Below are positions 58,304-64,000 of a DNA stretch of 64,000 bases, piece after piece. The notes beneath the pieces were generated by a model, which ran no database searches, was not told where the DNA came from, and saw only the letters and a program-made list of their open reading frames with translations. The translations under genes were made by a program, and so were the position numbers. Every line of letters begins with the position of its first letter. Positions within the stretch are counted from its first letter, which is position 1. The stretch is from Zoogloea sp. (lineage in GTDB: Bacteria > Pseudomonadota > Gammaproteobacteria > Burkholderiales > Rhodocyclaceae): positions 91,857 through 155,856 of the forward strand of contig NZ_JAKLLN010000009.1 in the NCBI RefSeq assembly GCF_023150065.1. The letters are read 5' to 3'.

Positions 58304-58636
58304 TCAGGGCTTCGGCCGGCTTGCGGCGATCAACGCCAGGGTCTGTTCGAGGGCATCGGACAGGTCCACCGCCAGGGGCATGCAGTCGGCCCGGCCTTCC
58401 CGTGCCGACTGCTCGGCGGCCTGAGCCAGGGCCATCAGCTCGTGATCCATGATGTTGCCCGCCGAACTCTTCAGGGAATGGGCAAGGCGCGCCACGCTCG
58501 CGGTGTCGCCGGCTTCCGCGGCTCTTCGGAGCTCGATCGATACCGGGGCCTGGGTGCTCTCGAAGATCCGCAGCAGCTTGTCGATGAAGGCCGCCCGCCC
58601 GGCATAGCGGGCGGCCAGTTCGTCGTGGCGGATCAT
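58304..58636 (-). CDS. Orphan HPt (histidine phosphotransfer) domain protein
   Basis: A 110-residue four-helix HPt protein. The phosphorylated His53 is in RLAHSLKSSAGNI. No kinase or receiver domain is encoded nearby, so it is a free phosphorelay intermediate. It is convergent with mnmH (adjacent stops) and lies downstream of the PhoH-like gene. Partners are unknown. Confidence 0.85.
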   Translation of the reverse strand: MIRHDELAARYAGRAAFIDKLLRIFESTQAPVSIELRRAAEAGDTASVARLAHSLKSSAGNIMDHELMALAQAAEQSAREGRADCMPLAVDLSDALEQTLALIAASRPKP

Positions 58637-58670
58637 CGGGGGGCCGCCTCCGACCCGCGGTTAAGCACGC

Positions 58671-60089
58671 TCACAGCACTTCCGCCGCGTGGTCGGCGAG
58701 GCGCGAGCGCTCGCCCCGCTGCAGGGTGATGTGGCCCGAATGCGGCCAGCCCTTGAAGCGGTCGACCACGTAGGTGAGACCCGATGAACCCTCGGTGAGG
58801 TAGGGCGTGTCGATCTGGGCGATGTTGCCCATGCACACCACCTTGGTGCCCGGCCCGGCGCGGGTGATGAGGGTCTTCATCTGCTTGGGGGTGAGGTTCT
58901 GGGCTTCGTCGATGATCAGGAACTTGTTGATGAAGGTGCGCCCGCGCATGAAGTTGAGGGACTTGATCTTGATGCGGCTGCGGATCAGGTCGCGGGTGGC
59001 GGCGCGGCCCCACTCGCCGCCCTCGCCGGTGGTGCCGTTGAGCACGTCCAGGTTGTCTTCGAGGGCGCCCATCCAGGGGGCCATCTTTTCCTCTTCGGTG
59101 CCGGGCAGGAAGCCGATGTCCTCACCCACCGGTACGGTGACCCGGGTCATGATGATCTCGGAGTAGCGCTTGGCTTCGAGCACCTGGGTCAGGCTGGCGG
59201 CCAGGGTCAGCAGGGTCTTGCCGGTGCCGGCCTGGCCGAGCAGGGTGACGAAGTCGATCTCCGGGTTCATCAGCAGGTTGAGGGCGAAGTTCTGCTCCCG
59301 GTTGCGGGCGGTGATGCCCCACACGTTGTTCTTCTGGTGGGAGTAGTCGATCAGCGTTTCGAGGGTGACCGCCCGCCCGGCTTTCTCCTTGACCCAGGCC
59401 TGCAGGGGCTGTTCGCCCTCCTGGTAGACGAACTCGTTGATCAGCAGGTCGGCGGTGTCCGGGCCCTTGAGCTTGTAATAGGTGTGGGTGTCCTGCTTCC
59501 AGGATTCGATGTCCTTGCCATTGGCTTCCCAGAAGGCGGCGTCGATCTCCTTGGTGCCGGTGTACAGCAGGTCGGTGTCTTCGAGGACCTTGTCGTTGAA
59601 GTAGTCCTGCGCGGCCAGGCCCAGGGCGCGGGCCTTGATGCGCATGTTGATGTCTTTCGACACCAGGATCACCGAGCGCTTGCGGTCGAACTTCTCGAAC
59701 AGGTGCATCACCACCGCGAGGATCTGGTTGTCACCCTTGGCGGTGGGCAGCGCGGCAGGCAGCTGGATGTTGATGGCCTCGGTCTGCAGGAACAGGCGGC
59801 CGCTGGCCAGCTCGCTGGAAGGGCCGACAAGGCTGATGCCGTCGTCGATGCCGTCGGGGCAGGTGCCCACGATCTCGTCCAGGGTACGGCTGGCCTGGCG
59901 GGCGTTGCGGGCGACTTCCGACATGCCTTTCTTGTTGGAGTCGAGCTCCTCCAGGGTCATCATCGGCACGAAGATGTCGTGCTCTTCGAAGCGGAAAAGG
60001 CTCGTCGGATCGTGCATCAGCACGTTGGTGTCGAGGACGAACAGCTTGGTGGAGGCAATCTTGGACTTCGCGGGGCGTCGGGTGGCCAT
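58671..60089 (-). CDS. PIN-PhoH fusion ATPase (PhoH2-like)
   Basis: 472 residues. An N-terminal PIN nuclease domain (about 12-150) opens with KLFVLDTNVLMHDP (Asp20), and further acidic residues lie in TLEEL and SKDINMRIKARALG. A C-terminal PhoH AAA-like domain (about 235-470) has Walker A GQAGTGKTLL and the DEAQNL Walker B. PhoH2-type proteins pair an RNA-cutting PIN domain with an RNA helicase. Cellular targets are not known. The start MATRRPAK at 60089 was preferred to an Arg-rich upstream stretch. Confidence 0.92.
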   Translation of the reverse strand: MATRRPAKSKIASTKLFVLDTNVLMHDPTSLFRFEEHDIFVPMMTLEELDSNKKGMSEVARNARQASRTLDEIVGTCPDGIDDGISLVGPSSELASGRLFLQTEAINIQLPAALPTAKGDNQILAVVMHLFEKFDRKRSVILVSKDINMRIKARALGLAAQDYFNDKVLEDTDLLYTGTKEIDAAFWEANGKDIESWKQDTHTYYKLKGPDTADLLINEFVYQEGEQPLQAWVKEKAGRAVTLETLIDYSHQKNNVWGITARNREQNFALNLLMNPEIDFVTLLGQAGTGKTLLTLAASLTQVLEAKRYSEIIMTRVTVPVGEDIGFLPGTEEEKMAPWMGALEDNLDVLNGTTGEGGEWGRAATRDLIRSRIKIKSLNFMRGRTFINKFLIIDEAQNLTPKQMKTLITRAGPGTKVVCMGNIAQIDTPYLTEGSSGLTYVVDRFKGWPHSGHITLQRGERSRLADHAAEVL

Positions 60090-60124
60090 GGTCGTCGGTC
60101 TTCTCGGCTGTCGTGGGAGGGGGG

Positions 60125-60580
60125 TTACAAGGTCCTGATGTAGTCCAGTACTTCCTGGGCGTGGCCGGGCACCTTCACGCCGCGCCATTCGCGGCGCAGG
60201 ACGCCGGCGGCGTCGATGACGAAGGTGCTGCGTTCGATGCCGCGAACCTGCTTGCCGTACATGTTCTTCATCTTCATCACGCCGAACAGGGTGCAGGCGG
60301 TTTCGTCCGGGTCGGAGACCAGGTCGAAAGGCAGGGCCTGCTTGGCGCGGAAGTTGTCGTGGGACTTGAGGCTGTCGCGGGAGATGCCCAGCACGATGGT
60401 GCCGGCGGCGAGGAACTCGGGGTGCAGGTCGCGGAACTGCTGGCTTTCGGTGGTGCAGCCGGGGGTGCTGTCCTTGGGGTAGAAGTACAGCACCACCTTG
60501 TGGCCCTGAAGGGCGGAGAGGGTGATCGTCTGGTTGCCGGTGGCGGGGAGGCTGAAATCGGGGGCGGCCTGGTCGAGCAT
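60125..60580 (-). CDS. bcp: Peroxiredoxin of the BCP/PrxQ family
   Basis: 151 residues. The peroxidatic Cys42 sits in YFYPKDSTPGCTTES. The residue where classic BCP has its resolving Cys (five later) is Gln47, so this is a 1-Cys arrangement unless the later Cys96 serves. BCP reduces organic hydroperoxides using thioredoxin. The start MLDQAAPDFSL at 60580 matches family N-termini. It lies 35 bases upstream of the PhoH-like gene. Confidence 0.93.
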   Translation of the reverse strand: MLDQAAPDFSLPATGNQTITLSALQGHKVVLYFYPKDSTPGCTTESQQFRDLHPEFLAAGTIVLGISRDSLKSHDNFRAKQALPFDLVSDPDETACTLFGVMKMKNMYGKQVRGIERSTFVIDAAGVLRREWRGVKVPGHAQEVLDYIRTL

Positions 60581-60671
60581 GGTGTCTCCGGAAAAGTGTT
60601 CCGGCATCAGCCTAATCCGATGACGCAGGGCTGGCAATCCGTCCCGCGTGAAGAATGGCCGCCCCGCTGGC

Positions 60672-61049
60672 TCAGGCCGGGTCGAAGAGCAGTGCGGCGG
60701 CCACGGTGCGGTGCTCGGCGACGAGGATGTTGTAGGTGCGGCAGGCGGAGCCCAGGTCCATCACCTCCAGGCCGATCCGGGCGGCCATCAGGCTCTTCAG
60801 CAGCCTGGGGTGGGGAAAGCGCTGCTTCATGCCGGTGCCGAGGATCAGGATCTCGCAGCCGAGGCCGGCCAGGTGCTCGAAGGCGGCCTCGTCGAGGGTG
60901 GCGAAGCCGCCCTGGTGCCAGTCGGGTTCGATGCGGTCAGGCATCACGATGACGCTGGATTCGTGGCGGGTGGCGCCGACCATCACGTGGGTGGCGTCGT
61001 AGCGGGCGATGGTGTTGTACTGGTCGCTCTTGTCGAGGTGGAGTTTCAT
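60672..61049 (-). CDS. Mth938-like (DUF498/DUF598) protein
   Basis: 125 residues with the Mth938 fold signatures PDRIEPDW, LILGTGMKQRFPHP and GLEVMDLGSACRTYNILVAEHR. The family is widespread and small, with no settled enzymatic role; some members sit near NADH dehydrogenase or envelope genes. The start MKLHLDKSD at 61049 was chosen on family length. It is divergent from alaA. Confidence 0.86.
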   Translation of the reverse strand: MKLHLDKSDQYNTIARYDATHVMVGATRHESSVIVMPDRIEPDWHQGGFATLDEAAFEHLAGLGCEILILGTGMKQRFPHPRLLKSLMAARIGLEVMDLGSACRTYNILVAEHRTVAAALLFDPA

Positions 61050-61178
61050 GGGCGGATCTCTGTGGTGGCGGGACGCTGATTTGCCCGGTCCGGGTGGCTT
61101 GGGTAACATTATAGCTTTGCGTCTTCACGCACCTGCCGGTCGTGTCTTTGCCGGCAGCAGGGGGTTGAGGCCCCGATC

Positions 61179-62489
61179 ATGAGCCGCCACGCCAAACTGC
61201 GCGTCGTTTCGAAGCCCGCCGCCGAGAAGCCCGCGCCCACCAGCAAGGAAACGGAAAGTACCGTGCAACCCATTCGCAAGTCCGACAAGCTCGCCAACGT
61301 CTGTTACGACATCCGTGGCCCCGTGCTGCAAAAGGCGAAGCAGATGGAGGACGAGGGCCACAAGATCATCAAGCTGAACATCGGCAACCTGGCCGCGTTC
61401 GGCTTCGACTCGCCCGAAGAAATCCAGCTCGACATGATCCGCAACCTGCCCAATGCGGCCGGCTACTCGGACTCCAAGGGGATCTTCTCGGCCCGCAAGG
61501 CGATCATGCACTACACCCAGCAGAAGCACATCAAGGGTGTCACGCTGGAAGACATCTACGTGGGCAACGGCGTGTCCGAGCTGATCGTGATGGCCATGAA
61601 CGCGCTGCTCAACACCGGCGACGAAGTGCTGGTGCCGGCCCCCGACTACCCCCTGTGGACCGCCGCCGTGAGCCTGTCCGGCGGCACCCCGCGGCATTAC
61701 ATCTGTGACGAAGCCAACGAATGGCTGCCCGACCTTGACGACATCCGCGCCAAGATCAGCCCGCGCACCCGGGCCATCGTCATCATCAACCCCAACAACC
61801 CCACCGGCGCCCTCTACCCCGACGAGACCCTCAAGGCCATCGTCCAGATCGCCCGCGAGCACGGCCTGATCATCTACGCCGACGAGGTCTACGACAAGGT
61901 GCTCTACGACGGCGTCGTGCACACCTCCATCGGCTCCCTGTCGGAAGACGTGCTCACCATCACCTTCAACGGCCTGTCCAAGAACTACCGTTCCTGCGGC
62001 TACCGCGCCGGCTGGATGGTGGTGTCCGGTGACAAGCGCCCGGCGGCCGACTACATCGAAGGCCTCAACATGCTGGCCTCCATGCGCCTGTGCGCCAACG
62101 TACCCGGCCAGTACGCCATCCAGACCGCTCTCGGCGGCTACCAGAGCATCGACGATCTGGTGGCGCCGGGCGGGCGCATGCGCCGCCAGCGCGATCTGGC
62201 CCACGAGCTGATCAACGCCATCCCCGGTGTCAGCTGCGTCAAGCCCAAGGCCACCCTGTACATGTTCCCGCGGCTCGATCCCAAGATCTATCCCATCCAG
62301 GACGACCAGCAGTTCATCGCCGAGCTGTTGGAAGAGGAGCGGGTGCTGCTGGTGCAGGGCACGGGCTTCAACTGGCACAGCCCCGATCACTTCCGCCTGG
62401 TCTTCCTGCCCCACGAGGACGACCTGCGTGACGCCATCGGCCGCATCGCCCGCTTCCTGGCCAACTACCGCAAACGTCACGGCACCTGA
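61179..62489 (+). CDS. alaA: Glutamate-pyruvate aminotransferase AlaA-type
   Basis: 436 residues of class I/II aminotransferase closely following E. coli AlaA: NVCYDIRGPV, PDYPLWTAAVSLSGG, NPNNPTGALY, and the Schiff-base lysine in FNGLSKNYRSCGYRAGWM. Relative to E. coli, a Lys/Pro/Thr-rich extension of about 30 residues precedes the family start. GTG 61262 could be the real start. NIGNLAAFGF replaces the usual NIGNPAPFGF at a substrate-side loop. It makes alanine from pyruvate and glutamate. It precedes hom by 85 bases. Confidence 0.93.
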   Translation: MSRHAKLRVVSKPAAEKPAPTSKETESTVQPIRKSDKLANVCYDIRGPVLQKAKQMEDEGHKIIKLNIGNLAAFGFDSPEEIQLDMIRNLPNAAGYSDSKGIFSARKAIMHYTQQKHIKGVTLEDIYVGNGVSELIVMAMNALLNTGDEVLVPAPDYPLWTAAVSLSGGTPRHYICDEANEWLPDLDDIRAKISPRTRAIVIINPNNPTGALYPDETLKAIVQIAREHGLIIYADEVYDKVLYDGVVHTSIGSLSEDVLTITFNGLSKNYRSCGYRAGWMVVSGDKRPAADYIEGLNMLASMRLCANVPGQYAIQTALGGYQSIDDLVAPGGRMRRQRDLAHELINAIPGVSCVKPKATLYMFPRLDPKIYPIQDDQQFIAELLEEERVLLVQGTGFNWHSPDHFRLVFLPHEDDLRDAIGRIARFLANYRKRHGT

Positions 62490-62574
62490 GCATACCGGGG
62501 GCGCGGCTGTTGTCGCGCCCTTTCCGTTTTCAACACCGAACCACTCACCTGAACCTTTCATTTCCCAAAAGACC

Positions 62575-63882
62575 ATGAAACCCATCAATGTTGGCCTCCT
62601 GGGCATCGGCACCGTCGGCGGTGGCACCTTTACCGTCCTCAAGCGCAACGAAGAAGAAATCACCCGCCGTGCCGGCCGGCCGATCCGCATCACCGCGGTG
62701 GCCGACAAGAACCTGGAACTGGCGAAGAGCGTGACCGGCAGCGGCGTGCGCCTGACCGATGACGCCTTCTCGGTGGTGACCGACCCCGAGATCGACATCG
62801 TCGTCGAACTGATCGGCGGCTATGGTGTGGCCAAGGAGCTGGTGCTGAAGGCCATCGAGAACGGCAAGCACGTGGTCACCGCCAACAAGGCCCTGCTCGC
62901 CGTGCACGGCAACGAGATCTTCGCCGCCGCCCAGAAGAAGGGCGTGATGGTGGCCTTCGAGGCCGCCGTGGCCGGTGGCATCCCCATCATCAAGGCCCTG
63001 CGCGAAGGCCTTTCCGCCAACCGCATCCAGTGGATCGCCGGCATCATCAACGGCACCACCAACTTCATCCTGTCCGAGATGCGTGACAAGGGCCTGCCCT
63101 TCGCCGAAGTGCTCAAGGAAGCCCAGCGCCTCGGCTATGCCGAAGCCGACCCGACCTTCGACATCGAAGGTGTGGACGCCGCCCACAAGGCCACCCTGAT
63201 GGCCTCCATCGCCTTCGGTGTGCCCGTGCAGTTCGACAAGGCCTACGTGGAGGGCATCACCAAGCTCGACGCTGCCGACATCAAGTACGCCGAGCAACTG
63301 GGCTACCGCATCAAGCTGCTGGGCATCGCCCGCCGCCGTCAGCAGGGCATCGAGCTGCGCGTGCACCCCACCCTGATCCCCGAAAAGCGTCTCATCGCCA
63401 ACGTGGAAGGCGCCATGAACGCCGTGCTGGTGCAGGGCGACGCCGTGGGCTCCACCCTCTACTACGGCAAGGGCGCCGGCGCCGAGCCCACCGCCAGTGC
63501 CGTGATCGCCGACCTGGTGGACGTGACCCGCCTGCACACCGCCGACCCCGAGCACCGCGTGCCCCACCTGGCCTTCCAGCCCGACCAGATCACCGACGTG
63601 CCGGTGTTGCCCATCGAAGAGGTGGAGACCAGCTACTACCTGCGCCTGCGCGTGCTCGACAAGCCGGGCGTGCTGGCCGACGTGACCCGCATCCTGGCCG
63701 ACCAGTCCATCTCCATCGACGCCATGCTGCAGCGTGAGCCGGAAGAGGGTGAGTCCCAGACCGACATCATCATCCTGACCCACCTGACCATCGAGAAGAA
63801 CGTGGACACCGCCATCGCCAAGATCGAGAGCCTCGACTCGGTGACCAGCCAGGTGATCCGCCTGCGCCTGGAAAACCTGTAA
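62575..63882 (+). CDS. hom: Homoserine dehydrogenase
   Basis: 435 residues. An N-terminal Rossmann NAD(P) fold (INVGLLGIGTVGGGTF), the catalytic GIINGTTNFILSEM segment, and the AEADPTFDIEGVDAAHKATLMASIAFG helix precede a C-terminal ACT domain (about 355-430, LRVLDKPGVLADVTRILADQSISI). It reduces aspartate semialdehyde to homoserine for Thr, Met and Ile. The ACT domain implies feedback control, likely by threonine. It is closed by a terminator that borders the group II intron. Confidence 0.96.
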   Translation: MKPINVGLLGIGTVGGGTFTVLKRNEEEITRRAGRPIRITAVADKNLELAKSVTGSGVRLTDDAFSVVTDPEIDIVVELIGGYGVAKELVLKAIENGKHVVTANKALLAVHGNEIFAAAQKKGVMVAFEAAVAGGIPIIKALREGLSANRIQWIAGIINGTTNFILSEMRDKGLPFAEVLKEAQRLGYAEADPTFDIEGVDAAHKATLMASIAFGVPVQFDKAYVEGITKLDAADIKYAEQLGYRIKLLGIARRRQQGIELRVHPTLIPEKRLIANVEGAMNAVLVQGDAVGSTLYYGKGAGAEPTASAVIADLVDVTRLHTADPEHRVPHLAFQPDQITDVPVLPIEEVETSYYLRLRVLDKPGVLADVTRILADQSISIDAMLQREPEEGESQTDIIILTHLTIEKNVDTAIAKIESLDSVTSQVIRLRLENL

Positions 63883-63905
63883 TTCCCGGGTTTTCAGCGT
63901 TTGCC

Positions 63906-63929
63906 AAAGCCGCCTCCGGGCGGCTTTTT
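63906..63929 (+). terminator. Intrinsic terminator after hom
   Basis: aaagccgcc-tccg-ggcggcttt is a 9-bp stem followed by tt and ccttg. It lies 23 bases past the hom stop. The group II intron 5' end starts 4 bases after it. Confidence 0.9.
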
Positions 63930-63933
63930 CCTT

Positions 63934-64000
63934 GTGCGCCCAGCATGGGCGCCCTCCTGCGGGTGGAAGTCCCGCCGTAAGTTGATCACAGCGAACGAAG
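63934..64000 (+). mobile_element. 5' end of a group II intron (truncated by the window edge)
   Basis: The sequence opens GTGCGCCCAGCATGGGCG and then forms two short hairpins: GCGCCC-AGCAT-GGGCGC and GCGGG-TGGAAGT-CCCGC. This is the conserved 5' start and domain I base of bacterial group II introns (GUGCG...AGGUGGAAGUCC-type). It lies 4 bases past a rho-independent terminator, the insertion habit of bacterial class C introns. The intron-encoded reverse transcriptase would lie beyond the window. The class is an inference. Confidence 0.8.

Overview
The window is a gene-dense, GC-rich chromosomal segment of a betaproteobacterium, most likely of the Rhodocyclales/Azospira-Dechloromonas type. I infer this from the transfer-messenger RNA tag (ANDERFALAA), a fused AroA-Cmk gene, the gyrA-serC-pheA-hisC-tyrA-aroA/cmk-rpsA-ihfB order and the infC-rpmI-rplT-pheST-ihfA order. 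The genus is not proven. Most of the DNA is core chromosome. There is one accessory patch (about 13.1-17.4 kb) next to ssrA, and the first 67 bases of what looks like a group II intron at the right edge.

Layout. 1-1167: 3' end of pepN. 1246-4547 (minus): a four-gene translationally coupled cassette (family-2 polyprenyl-phosphate glycosyltransferase, GNAT acetyltransferase, GtrA flippase, WecE aminotransferase) that looks like a pathway for making and flipping lipid-linked Fuc4NAc. 4895-13066 (plus): dedA, purN, DUF3108 protein, RsmB-like rRNA methylase, phospholipase D-like protein, MscS channel, fatty-acid desaturase, rluE and a DUF192 protein. 13067-17432: decayed island with a DUF4124 protein, a chemoreceptor, two unknown small genes and a frameshifted P4-type integrase stump ending at ssrA. 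17433-22273 (minus): ssrA, ubiG-gph, and two paralogous OmpA-like proteins flanking an amidohydrolase (mtaD-like).

22492-34987 (plus): the long supraoperon linking DNA gyrase A, serine, phenylalanine, tyrosine and shikimate biosynthesis, CMP kinase, ribosomal protein S1, IHF-beta and the LPS regulators LapA/LapB. It is followed by ugd, cysM and a PolB-like exonuclease. 38283-45875: tRNA-Val with a near-perfect sigma-70 promoter, then thrS, infC (with a non-canonical AUC start), rpmI, rplT, pheS, pheT, ihfA and a MerR-type regulator.

45959-54364: an orphan Anbu proteasome-like protein, rsgA and an M48 protease (coupled), orn, a cNMP/CBS/nucleotidyltransferase signalling protein coupled to a degenerate DnaQ-like exonuclease, an esterase, a MaoC hydratase and a LysR regulator. 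54468-63882: succinate/acetate CoA-transferase, a divergent selD/mnmH pair (selenouridine in tRNA), an orphan HPt protein, PIN-PhoH ATPase, bcp, a Mth938-like protein, alaA and hom. The hom terminator is followed at once by the intron 5' end.

The observations most worth a second look are the lipid-linked aminosugar cassette, the terminator-adjacent group II intron, the AUC start of infC, the pseudo-exonuclease paired with a signalling protein, the decayed ssrA island and the orphan Anbu gene. I saw no CRISPR array, restriction system or prophage.
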